This document shows, in pieces, positions 7,601-12,799 of a stretch of DNA of 12,799 nucleotides. The stretch is taken from contig JANRJB010000030.1 in NCBI GenBank assembly GCA_033764265.1, positions 1 to 12,799 of the forward strand. The letters run 5' to 3'. The stretch's first letter is position 1, and every line of letters starts with the position of its first letter. The notes beneath the pieces are model-generated. The model did no database searches. It was not told the DNA's origin and saw nothing but the letters and a program-made list of their open reading frames with translations. Origin of the DNA: VGEM01 sp033764265. GTDB lineage: Bacteria; Pseudomonadota; Alphaproteobacteria; Rhodospirillales; Rhodospirillaceae. Position numbers and translations under genes: made by a program.

Positions 7601-8377
7601 ACGCTCGCTCATCAAATCGTGCTGGGCTGCGACGTCGAGACCGCCGCCTTGCGCATCTTCTCCAATGCCGACGGGGCCTATGGCGCCAACGTCAATCAGA
7701 TGATCGACGCCGGCTGCTGGTCCGACGGCGACGAACTGGCCGACGCCTTCCAAAGCCGCAAGTGCTTCGCGTATGGCCGCAACGGCAAGCCCGCCAGGCA
7801 ACCCGAGCTGCTGGGCAACGTGCTGCGCACCATCGAACTCGCGTACCAGAATCTCGACTCGCTCGAGCTGGGCGTCACCGCCATCGACCACTATGTCGAT
7901 ACCCTGGGCGGCATCAGCCGCGCCGCGCGCAAGGCCCAGGGCCACGCCGTGCCGGTGTATGTCGGCGACCAGACGCAAGGTGAGGGCAAGGTCCGCACCT
8001 TGGGCGAGCAGGTGGCCCACGAAACCCGCACCCGCACCCTGAACCCGCGCTGGTACGAGGGCATGTTGAAACATGGGTACGAGGGCGTGCGCCAGATCGA
8101 GGCCCAGGTCACGACCACCATGGGCTGGTCGGCCACCACCGGCGAAGTCGCGCCCTGGGTCTACCAGAAGATCACCGAGACCTTCGTGCTCGACCCCGCC
8201 ATGCGCGACCGTATGGCCAAGCTGAACCCCAAGGCTTCGTCGCGGCTGGCCAACCGGTTGATCGAGGCCCACGAACGCAAATTCTGGACGCCGGACGACG
8301 CGACGCTGAAAGCCTTGCGCGAAGCCGGCGACGAACTGGAAGACCGCCTCGAAGGCGTCGTCATGGCTGCCGAGTGA
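4604..8377 (+). CDS. bchH: Magnesium chelatase subunit H
   Basis: BchH binds protoporphyrin IX and is the catalytic subunit of Mg-chelatase; with the AAA+ BchI/BchD subunits (not in the window) it inserts Mg2+, committing protoporphyrin to bacteriochlorophyll. The 1257-aa length fits the family. It belongs to the CobN/BchH group, shown by HFGMHGALEFMPGKHVGLSAG (from H612), LPNFYLYAGNNPSEGALAKRR and, near the C-terminus, TTTMGWSATTGEVAPWVYQKI. A cysteine cluster C403-x2-C406-x3-C410 plus C424 lies in the region where R. capsulatus BchH was reported to hold an oxygen-sensitive iron-sulfur cluster. The ATG at 4604 lies inside the end of bchB. A GTG at 4637 with AAGG five bases upstream is an alternative that would drop 11 residues and remove the overlap; conserved sequence (RVVMVTLDNHLAHA) starts only at about residue 23, so either is possible. 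bchL follows after 16 bases. Confidence 0.97.
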   Translation: MPSLISRDKANVIDRPTARPPVRVVMVTLDNHLAHAVGKARDELRRDVPELDFNVHAAADWDNDPAALDRCKADIATGDIIIGTMLFLDDHLRAIVPALEARREDCDAMVMAMSAGEAIRLTKVGAFRMDAPQTGPLALLKKLRGKKDSSSSGEGQMKMLRRLPKILRFIPGKAQDVRAYFLTLQYWLSGAEANMVNMVRFLVDRYAAGPRTALRGALKPAPPVEFPDVGVYHPRMKGRIADRLEALPAPKEAKGTVGVLVLRSYLLSGDTAHYDGVITALEAQGLRVIPAFASGLDARETIKRFFMKNDAPIVDAVVSLTGFSLVGGPAYNDSHAAADWLAKLDVPCLAAQPIEFQTLERWAESNVGLTPVESTIMVAIPEIDGSISPMVFAGRSDGAGVACKGCERACVFPAHGGAPLMQACGERVDTLAARTAKLVALRKAERANRMVAVVLFNFPPNAGAAGTAAYLSVFASLHNTLKGMKAEGYTVDVPDTVEALRARILTGNAAAFGTDANVLARIGVDDHVRRERHLAAIEGQWGAAPGRQLTDSRHIFVLGEKFGNVLVGLQPGLGYEGDPMRLLFEKGFAPTPAFSAFSRYLREDFGAHAVLHFGMHGALEFMPGKHVGLSAGCWPERLIGDLPNFYLYAGNNPSEGALAKRRGGATLISYMTPPVSQAGLYKGLADLKASVERWRTAAPDDEINRTDLGALIRDQAAALDLPVNTGLWQADADAAVGALARTLYEVEQTLIPEGLHVIGEPMSEAARIELLMAMAEVRGPQRPERAAVAALVAGEAAEAAAARSGLPQTEATLLMFRDLAHAARHLARDEELDAILRALDGRFIRPAPGGDVLRNPDVLPTGRNMHGFDPFRIPSAFAVQDGARQAQRLIDRHVAESGHAPETIAMVLWGTDNLKSEGGPIGQALYLMGARPRFDSFGRLCGASLIPLAELGRPRIDVVITLSGIFRDLLPLQIKMLAEAALLAATADEPSEMNFVRKHTLAHQIVLGCDVETAALRIFSNADGAYGANVNQMIDAGCWSDGDELADAFQSRKCFAYGRNGKPARQPELLGNVLRTIELAYQNLDSLELGVTAIDHYVDTLGGISRAARKAQGHAVPVYVGDQTQGEGKVRTLGEQVAHETRTRTLNPRWYEGMLKHGYEGVRQIEAQVTTTMGWSATTGEVAPWVYQKITETFVLDPAMRDRMAKLNPKASSRLANRLIEAHERKFWTPDDATLKALREAGDELEDRLEGVVMAAE

Positions 8378-8393
8378 AGCAAAGGACACAATC

Positions 8394-9305
8394 ATGAGCC
8401 CGCTCGACAAACCCGACAATTTGCCTAGCCGCCCCGACGGCGAAGGCAGCCTGCAGGTCCACATGGACCCGAAGAAAGACGCATCGGTGCGCATCGACGG
8501 CGCCAAGGTGTTCGCCATCTACGGCAAGGGCGGCATCGGCAAATCGACCACCTCGTCCAATCTGTCGGCGGCGTTTTCCAAGCTCGGCAAGCGCGTGCTG
8601 CAGATCGGCTGCGACCCCAAGCACGATTCCACTTTCACCCTGACCAAGAAGCTGGTGCCGACGGTGATCGACGTGCTGGAAAAGGTGAACTTCCACTCCG
8701 AGGAACTGCGTCCCGAGGACTATGTCTATCAGGGCTACAACGGGGTGATGTGCGTGGAAGCCGGCGGCCCGCCGGCCGGCACCGGCTGCGGCGGCTATGT
8801 CGTCGGGCAGACGGTCAAGCTGCTCAAGGAACATCACCTGCTGGAAGACACCGACGTGGTGATCTTCGACGTGCTGGGCGACGTGGTGTGCGGCGGGTTC
8901 GCCGCGCCCTTGCAGCACGCCGAGCGGGCGCTGGTGGTCACCGCCAACGACTTCGACTCGATCTTTGCCATGAACCGCATCGTCGCGGCGATCAAGGCCA
9001 AGTCGAAGAACTATCAGGTGCGCCTGGGCGGGGTGATCGCCAACCGCAGCGAGACGACCGAGGAGATCGACCGCTTCAACGCCGCCATCGGCATCAAGCG
9101 CGTGGCGCACTTCCCGCAGCTCGACGCGATCCGCAAGTCGCGGCTGAAAAAATGCGTTCTGTTCGAGATGGACAGCACGCCCGAGATCGAGGCGGTCAAG
9201 AATGAATACCTGCGCCTGGCGCAGGCCTTGTGGGACGGCGAGGAATTCTTCGACGCGGCGCCCATGAAGGACCGCGAGATCTTCGATTTCCTGGGCTTTG
9301 ATTGA
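8394..9305 (+). CDS. bchL: Light-independent protochlorophyllide reductase iron-sulfur ATP-binding protein
   Basis: BchL is the NifH-like homodimeric reductase of DPOR; it uses ATP hydrolysis to pass electrons from its [4Fe-4S] cluster to BchN-BchB. The 303-aa product has the P-loop YGKGGIGKSTT (residues 43-53) and IGCDPKHDSTFTL. The cluster ligands are C132 (GTGCGGYVVG) and C166 (DVVCGGFAAPL), 34 residues apart as in characterised BchL. The C-terminal DREIFDFLGFD is typical. About 38 polar residues precede the fold (from MSPLDKPDNL to VHMDPKKD). In Rhodobacter sphaeroides the flexible N-terminus is reported to inhibit activity by contacting the cluster, so this segment may be regulatory here as well. 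The start is supported by AAAGGA at 8381-8386, seven bases upstream. The gene sits between bchH (16-base gap) and bchM (10-base gap). Confidence 0.98.
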   Translation: MSPLDKPDNLPSRPDGEGSLQVHMDPKKDASVRIDGAKVFAIYGKGGIGKSTTSSNLSAAFSKLGKRVLQIGCDPKHDSTFTLTKKLVPTVIDVLEKVNFHSEELRPEDYVYQGYNGVMCVEAGGPPAGTGCGGYVVGQTVKLLKEHHLLEDTDVVIFDVLGDVVCGGFAAPLQHAERALVVTANDFDSIFAMNRIVAAIKAKSKNYQVRLGGVIANRSETTEEIDRFNAAIGIKRVAHFPQLDAIRKSRLKKCVLFEMDSTPEIEAVKNEYLRLAQALWDGEEFFDAAPMKDREIFDFLGFD

Positions 9306-9307
9306 GG
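9304..9307 (+). promoter_or_regulatory. Ribosome binding site that decides the bchM start
   Basis: GAGG overlaps the bchL stop codon (9303-9305) and lies eight bases before the ATG at 9316. The frame is also open upstream with a TTG at 9298, but that codon has no comparable site and would add six residues, so 9316 is preferred. Confidence 0.45.
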
Positions 9308-9315
9308 CCGATGCC

Positions 9316-10050
9316 ATGACCGGCGGCGCCAGCATCGCACGCGATCACGGCCTGGGCGGCGGCTATGCCGACCGCCGCGCCCGGATCGAAACCTATTTCG
9401 ACCGCACCGCGCTCGACGCCTGGCGGCAGCTGACCTCGACCGAGCCGGTCAGCGGCATCCGCGCCACCGTGCGCGCCGGCCGCGACCGCATGCGCGCGAC
9501 CCTGTTGGCCTGGCTGCCCGACGACCTGACCGGCCGACGCGTGCTGGATGCCGGTTGCGGCTCCGGCGCGCTGGCGGTCGAGGCGGCGCTGCGCGGCGCC
9601 GACGTCACCGCGGTCGACGTATCCGCCGGCCTGATCGAGCTTGCCCGCCGCCGCGCGCCCGAAGGGCCGCTGCCGGGCGCGGTCTCGTTTCATGTCGGCG
9701 ACATGCTCGACCCCGCCTATGGCCCGGTCCATCATGTCGTGGCGATGGACTCGCTGATCCACTACGACACCGCCGACGTGGTGCGCGCGCTGGCCAGCCT
9801 GGCCGGGCGGGTCTCGCACGCGATGGCGTTCACCTTCGCCCCGCGCACCCCGGCGTTGGCGCTGATGCACGCGGTCGGGCGGATGTTCCCGCGCGGCGAC
9901 CGCGCGCCGGCCATCGTGCCGGTCGAAGAAGTCGCGCTGCGCCGGCAGATCGCCGCGCACCCGGCGCTGATGGGCTGGCGGGTGGCGCGCACCCAGCGCA
10001 TCAAGAGCGGCTTTTATCAATCCCAGGCGATGGAGCTGGTGCGGGGCTAG
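9316..10050 (+). CDS. bchM: Magnesium-protoporphyrin O-methyltransferase
   Basis: BchM transfers a methyl group from S-adenosylmethionine to the ring C propionate of Mg-protoporphyrin IX, giving the monomethyl ester that AcsF uses next. The 244-aa protein is a class I methyltransferase. Motif I is VLDAGCGSG (residues 76-84), the acidic end of strand 2 is in DVTAVDVSAGLIELARRRAP, and motif II is near MDSLIHYDTADVV. The early GGYADRRARIETYFDRTALDAW and the C-terminal RTQRIKSGFYQSQAMELVRG are family-typical. Spacing to bchL is 10 bases, so coupled translation is likely. The order BchH (chelation), BchM (methylation), AcsF (cyclisation) in one strand follows the pathway. In many purple bacteria bchM is followed by lhaA and puhA; here acsF follows after 32 bases. 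Confidence 0.95.
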   Translation: MTGGASIARDHGLGGGYADRRARIETYFDRTALDAWRQLTSTEPVSGIRATVRAGRDRMRATLLAWLPDDLTGRRVLDAGCGSGALAVEAALRGADVTAVDVSAGLIELARRRAPEGPLPGAVSFHVGDMLDPAYGPVHHVVAMDSLIHYDTADVVRALASLAGRVSHAMAFTFAPRTPALALMHAVGRMFPRGDRAPAIVPVEEVALRRQIAAHPALMGWRVARTQRIKSGFYQSQAMELVRG

Positions 10051-10082
10051 GTTCCCCGCCCCGGCGCGAGACGGAGGGCAGC

Positions 10083-11141
10083 ATGACAACCCAGAAGGCG
10101 CAGACCGCCACCACCGAAATGGCGCTGACCGAGAACGTGCTCAGCCCGCGCTTCTACACCACCGACTTCGCCGCGCTCGACCGCATCGACGTAAGCCCGG
10201 TGCGCGCCGAGTGGGACGCGCTGATGGCCGAGCTGGAGGCCGACACCAACCGCGACCACTTCCGCGATCCGCCCAAGTTCGGGCGCGCCGCGCTCGACGC
10301 GCTGCCGGCCGACCTGCGCGGCGAGTTCGTCGACTTCCTGGTCAGCTCGCTGACGGCGGAATTCTCAGGCTGCCTGCTCTACGCCGAGATCGCCAAGCGG
10401 GTCACCAACCCCGACATGCAGGCGGTGTTCAAGTACATGGCCCGCGACGAAAGCCGCCACGCCGGGTTCATCAACGAGATCCTGAAAGACCTGGAAATCC
10501 CCGTCGACATGAGCTTTCTGAGCAAGAACAAGGCCGTCACCTACTTCAAACCCAAGTACATCTTCTACGCCACGTATCTGTCGGAAAAAATCGGCTACGC
10601 CCGCTACATCACCATCTACCGGCAGTTTGAACGGCACCCGGAACTGCGCTTCCACCCGATCTTCAAGTGGTTCCAGGAGTGGTGCAACGACGAGTTCCGC
10701 CATGGCGAGGTCTACGCCTTGATAATGCGCGCCAATCCGCACCTGCTGTCGGGCTTGAATACCTTCTGGGTGCGGTTCTTCCTGGTGTCGGTGTACGCCA
10801 CCATGTACGTCCGCGACCATTCGCGGCCCGCGCTCTACCGCGCCTTCGGCATGCCGCCGGCCGAGTACGGCTACCGCGTGTTCAACGTCTGCACCGAGAT
10901 CACGCGCCAGGTATTTCCGGTCACCCTCGACACCGATTCGCCGCGCTTCCGCGCCCTGATGGACCGCCTGCGCGAGGGCTTCGCAGCCATGGCCGAAGCG
11001 AAAGCCCGGGGTGGCGCGCTCGCGGGCTTGAAGCGCATCGGCATCGCCGCCGGCATCGCCGCCACCTGCCTGCAGCTTTACCTGGTGCCGGTGAAGTCCA
11101 ACGCCCTGCCGGCGCGCATCCTGATGGCGCCGTCCTGGTAG
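10083..11141 (+). CDS. acsF: Mg-protoporphyrin IX monomethyl ester oxidative (aerobic) cyclase
   Basis: AcsF uses O2 and a diiron centre to form isocyclic ring E, converting Mg-protoporphyrin IX monomethyl ester to divinyl protochlorophyllide. The 352-aa length is normal. The diiron carboxylate ligands are visible: E93 (TAEFSGCLLYAEIA), E123 and H126 in DESRH, and E204 and H207 in DEFRH. Other conserved blocks are NPDMQAVFKYMARDESRHAG, FKPKYIFYATYLSEKIGYARYITI and HPIFKWFQEWCNDEFRHGE. GGAGGG (10073-10078), four bases upstream, supports the ATG at 10083. It is co-directional with and close to bchM, so it probably belongs to the same transcript, although the position is unusual. Proteobacterial AcsF may need a partner such as BciE; none is recognised with certainty here, and the next gene encodes an unidentified 129-aa protein. 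The anaerobic cyclase BchE is not in the window. Confidence 0.96.
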   Translation: MTTQKAQTATTEMALTENVLSPRFYTTDFAALDRIDVSPVRAEWDALMAELEADTNRDHFRDPPKFGRAALDALPADLRGEFVDFLVSSLTAEFSGCLLYAEIAKRVTNPDMQAVFKYMARDESRHAGFINEILKDLEIPVDMSFLSKNKAVTYFKPKYIFYATYLSEKIGYARYITIYRQFERHPELRFHPIFKWFQEWCNDEFRHGEVYALIMRANPHLLSGLNTFWVRFFLVSVYATMYVRDHSRPALYRAFGMPPAEYGYRVFNVCTEITRQVFPVTLDTDSPRFRALMDRLREGFAAMAEAKARGGALAGLKRIGIAAGIAATCLQLYLVPVKSNALPARILMAPSW

Positions 11142-11185
11142 GCCCGATCCGCCTGCCGACGCCATAACCGTGCATTCGCGGATAT

Positions 11186-11199
11186 GAACGCGGCCGTTC
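11186..11199 (+). repeat. Small hairpin between acsF and the 129-aa gene
   Basis: GAACG (11186-11190) and CGTTC (11195-11199) form a 5-bp stem with the loop CGGC, extendable by one T-G pair. It lies 44 bases after the acsF stop. No T-run follows, so it is not an intrinsic terminator; it may mark the end of the bch-acsF transcript or be incidental in GC-rich DNA. Confidence 0.25.
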
Positions 11200-11203
11200 G
11201 CGC

Positions 11204-11231
11204 TTGCGGGCGCGCCATCGCGGCGTACAGT
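11204..11231 (+). promoter_or_regulatory. Weak promoter-like sequence before the 129-aa gene
   Basis: TTGCGG (11204-11209) and TACAGT (11226-11231) are separated by 16 bases, matching three and four positions of the sigma70 hexamers. A start near 11238 would leave a leader of about 20 bases carrying the GGAGG ribosome binding site at 11247-11251. In a 116-base gap inside an otherwise tightly packed cluster this hints at an independent transcription unit, but the match is weak. Confidence 0.25.
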
Positions 11232-11257
11232 TATGGCCATCCCGACGGAGGCCATCC

Positions 11258-11647
11258 ATGACCGAGAAAATGGTCGACCCCAAGAACGCCAAGACGATCA
11301 AGCGCGAGACGTTCGCCAGCCCGTACGTGCCCGCCGACACGCCGCGGGCCATGTACCTGGGCAATCCGCACATCGACAACCTGATGACCACGGTGGTGGC
11401 CCTGGGCGCCGAGGTCTGGTCCACCCGCCGCCGGCTGATGGTGATCGAGGAATTCCTGGCCGAGAAGGGCATCACCGAGGCGATGATCGAGGCCTATGTG
11501 GCGTCGCCGGAGAAGGTGGCCAAGATGAACGCCGCGCGCGACGCCTTTGTGGCCCGCACCATGACGCACCTGGCGCGCGAGGCCGACATGCCGATCTCGA
11601 CCGACTGGACGGTCAAGCCGGTCCTTGAAGATAAGCCCAAATCCTGA
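11258..11647 (+). CDS. Uncharacterised 129-aa protein downstream of acsF
   Basis: I do not recognise this family. The start at 11258 has a very good ribosome binding site, GGAGG at 11247-11251, six bases upstream. The protein is soluble in appearance: no signal peptide, no long hydrophobic stretch and no cysteine. After a charged N-terminus comes SPYVPADTPRAMYLGNPHIDNL (about residues 21-42). Two probable helices follow, about 39-69 (VVALGAEVWSTRRRLMVIEEFLAEKG) and about 73-108 (rich in Ala, Glu, Lys and Arg), then a Pro-containing tail. The RRRLMVIEEFLAEKG-type stretch faintly recalls the helical N-terminus of nitrile hydratase alpha subunits, but no metal-site motif is present, so this is only a hint. 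It could be an accessory protein for AcsF, which it follows by 116 bases, or a partner of the methyltransferase-like protein 52 bases downstream. Codon use looks like that of its neighbours. Confidence 0.85.
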   Translation: MTEKMVDPKNAKTIKRETFASPYVPADTPRAMYLGNPHIDNLMTTVVALGAEVWSTRRRLMVIEEFLAEKGITEAMIEAYVASPEKVAKMNAARDAFVARTMTHLAREADMPISTDWTVKPVLEDKPKS

Positions 11648-11666
11648 TCGGGCCGAAATCCTGATC
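11639..11666 (+). repeat. Direct repeat of 11 bases spanning the stop of the 129-aa gene
   Basis: AAATCCTGATC occurs at 11639-11649 and again at 11656-11666, a period of 17 bases. The first copy contains the TGA stop codon (11645-11647) of the 129-aa gene; the second lies in the spacer before the next gene. It looks like a short duplication or slippage event, or a paired protein-binding site. No function can be assigned. Confidence 0.5.
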
Positions 11667-11699
11667 CTCTCCAATCCGCGACCGCAGGAGCACCCCGCC

Positions 11700-12799
11700 A
11701 TGCTCAACCGCCGCCACCTGATGACCACCGCCGCCGCCGCGCTGTCGGCCGCCGTGCCCGCGCTCAAGGCCCAGGCCAAGGAGGCCGAAGCGAAGGGGCT
11801 CGCCTTCGACGTCGAGGCCCGCGGCACCACCGAGATCTTCGAGCGCCTGCCGCGCCTGGACCTGGAAAGCGAACTCGACTTCTACACCGGCTACCGCACC
11901 TGGGTGCGCAACGACGTGTTCAAGCAGGCCGCCCGCCGCGCCGAGGCGATCTTCAAGGCGCGCGGCCTCGACCCCAACAAGAACGACCTGCCGGTGCGCG
12001 AGGTGGTGCAGCTGCTCGAGGCCGACCCGATCCTGGCCTACAACGTGCACGCGCGCGAGACCACCCAGCAGATCATGTGGAAGGCGATCCAGGACGAATA
12101 CCACGCCCACGCCGACCAGTACCTGGACGAACTGGATCGCGCCGCCAAGCAGGGGCCGGGCACGCTGCAGGTGCGCAAGGACCTGCACATCCCCAAGTTC
12201 GCCAGCTACGAAATTCACCTGCAGCCGGGCGGCTACGTCGGCGATGCGTTCGCCGGCTACATCTACTATCACGGCCTGAACGTGGAATTCGCCGACGGCA
12301 ACTATCACGACGAGCTGCAGGGCAACCGCGCCGCCACCGTGCCGGTGCCGGCCGACGGCAAGGTGCGCCGCGTGCTCGATCAGGGCTGCAGCTCCGGCCA
12401 GCTGGTGCAGCAGCTGAAGAAGCGCTTCCCCGAGGCCGAGGCCTGGGGCAACGACATCGGCGCGCCGATGCTGCGCTTCGCCCACATGCGCTCGGTCGAC
12501 CTGGGCGTGGAGACCCACTACGCCCACGAACTGTGCGAGCAAAGCCAGTTCCCCGACAATCACTTCGACATCATCACCAACTTCCTGCTCTACCACGAGG
12601 TGCCGGAAGCGATCGGCCGCGCCATCATCCACGAGGCGTGGCGCACGCTGCGGCCCGGCGGCATCTGGTATCCGATGGACATCTACACCACCGGCAATCC
12701 GCCGACCTCGGCCTATTCCAAGTTCTCAAGCTGGTATAACCACCGCTGGAACGCCGAGGTGTGGTGGCTGGAGTACTACGACTGGGCGAACGACTTCGA
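11700..12799 (+). CDS. Class I SAM-dependent methyltransferase-like protein with Tat-type signal sequence (3' end outside window)
   Basis: The frame is open from the ATG at 11700 to the window edge, giving 366 residues without a stop. AGGAG (11686-11690) lies nine bases upstream. The N-terminus (NRRHLMTTAAAALSAAVPALKAQA) has paired arginines at 4-5, an alanine-rich hydrophobic stretch and a possible signal peptidase site after about residue 26, resembling a Tat signal. An unassigned region (about 40-215) contains PVREVVQLLEADPILAYNVHARETTQQ and a GGYVGDAFAGYIYYHGLNVEF stretch. Next comes a methyltransferase fold: motif I VLDQGCSSGQLVQQL (225-239), acidic D252 in WGNDIGAPMLRFA, motif II FDIITNFLLYHEVPE (289-303) and LRPGGIWYPMDIY (317-329). 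The C-terminal part is rich in Trp and Tyr. The substrate is unknown. Export of a SAM enzyme would be odd because SAM is cytosolic, so the N-terminus may instead be an anchor or be uncleaved. It is probably co-transcribed with the 129-aa gene. Confidence 0.82.
   Translation, partial: MLNRRHLMTTAAAALSAAVPALKAQAKEAEAKGLAFDVEARGTTEIFERLPRLDLESELDFYTGYRTWVRNDVFKQAARRAEAIFKARGLDPNKNDLPVREVVQLLEADPILAYNVHARETTQQIMWKAIQDEYHAHADQYLDELDRAAKQGPGTLQVRKDLHIPKFASYEIHLQPGGYVGDAFAGYIYYHGLNVEFADGNYHDELQGNRAATVPVPADGKVRRVLDQGCSSGQLVQQLKKRFPEAEAWGNDIGAPMLRFAHMRSVDLGVETHYAHELCEQSQFPDNHFDIITNFLLYHEVPEAIGRAIIHEAWRTLRPGGIWYPMDIYTTGNPPTSAYSKFSSWYNHRWNAEVWWLEYYDWANDF

Noticed and set aside
9555..10082. Upstream extension of the acsF frame through bchM
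   Set aside because: The frame is open by chance; the extension is Arg/Ala/Gly-rich, overlaps bchM out of frame, and the conserved AcsF sequence with its ribosome binding site begins at 10083.
11142..11257. Intrinsic terminator after acsF
   Set aside because: Only a 5-bp hairpin (11186-11199) is present and no T-run follows, so termination here cannot be claimed.
11613..12632. A 339-codon open frame on the - strand opposite the methyltransferase-like gene
   Set aside because: The + strand frame has a ribosome binding site, a signal sequence and methyltransferase motifs. The - strand product has only a Val/Gly/His/Ala-rich shadow composition.

Overview
This window is part of a photosynthesis gene cluster from a high-GC anoxygenic phototrophic proteobacterium. 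Every gene lies on the + strand. The BchL and BchB sequences look alphaproteobacterial (Rhodopseudomonas/Rhodospirillum-like rather than Rhodobacter-like), but I made that judgement from memory without an alignment. The oxygen-dependent cyclase AcsF suggests an aerobic or facultatively aerobic lifestyle.

Layout. (1) 1-843: the 3' part of bchZ, a chlorophyllide a reductase subunit whose 5' end is outside the window. (2) 844-1171: a 328-base non-coding, locally AT-rich region that is the only substantial gap. It holds a palindrome just after bchZ, nested inverted repeats (902-990), a candidate sigma70 promoter (1042-1071) and a strong 11-bp hairpin (1117-1147) ahead of bchF. (3) 1172-10050: bchF-bchN-bchB-bchH-bchL-bchM, tightly packed with ATGA or longer overlaps or gaps of 3-16 bases, almost certainly one transcription unit. 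(4) 10083-11141: acsF, 32 bases after bchM. (5) 11142-11257: a short spacer with a small hairpin and a weak promoter-like sequence. (6) 11258-11647: a 129-aa protein I do not recognise. (7) 11700 to the right edge: a class I SAM-dependent methyltransferase-like protein with an apparent Tat-type signal sequence, cut by the window edge.

How the genes work together. BchH is the porphyrin-binding subunit of Mg-chelatase. BchM methylates Mg-protoporphyrin IX, and AcsF closes ring E using O2. BchL/BchN/BchB form the dark-operative protochlorophyllide reductase, BchF hydrates the C3 vinyl group, and BchZ (with BchX and BchY, not in the window) reduces ring B. Together they cover most steps from protoporphyrin IX to bacteriochlorophyllide a.

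Points of interest. Neither a puf operon between bchZ and bchF nor lhaA-puhA after bchM is present, although both are common positions in purple bacteria. The bchF leader is structured and lacks a recognisable PpsR/CrtJ site. The two genes after acsF are uncharacterised, and the second combines an export-type N-terminus with a cytosolic-type methyltransferase fold. I see no CRISPR array, insertion sequence, tRNA or rRNA. I did not find a clearly new multi-gene system; the 129-aa protein plus Tat-methyltransferase pair is the best candidate for something undescribed.
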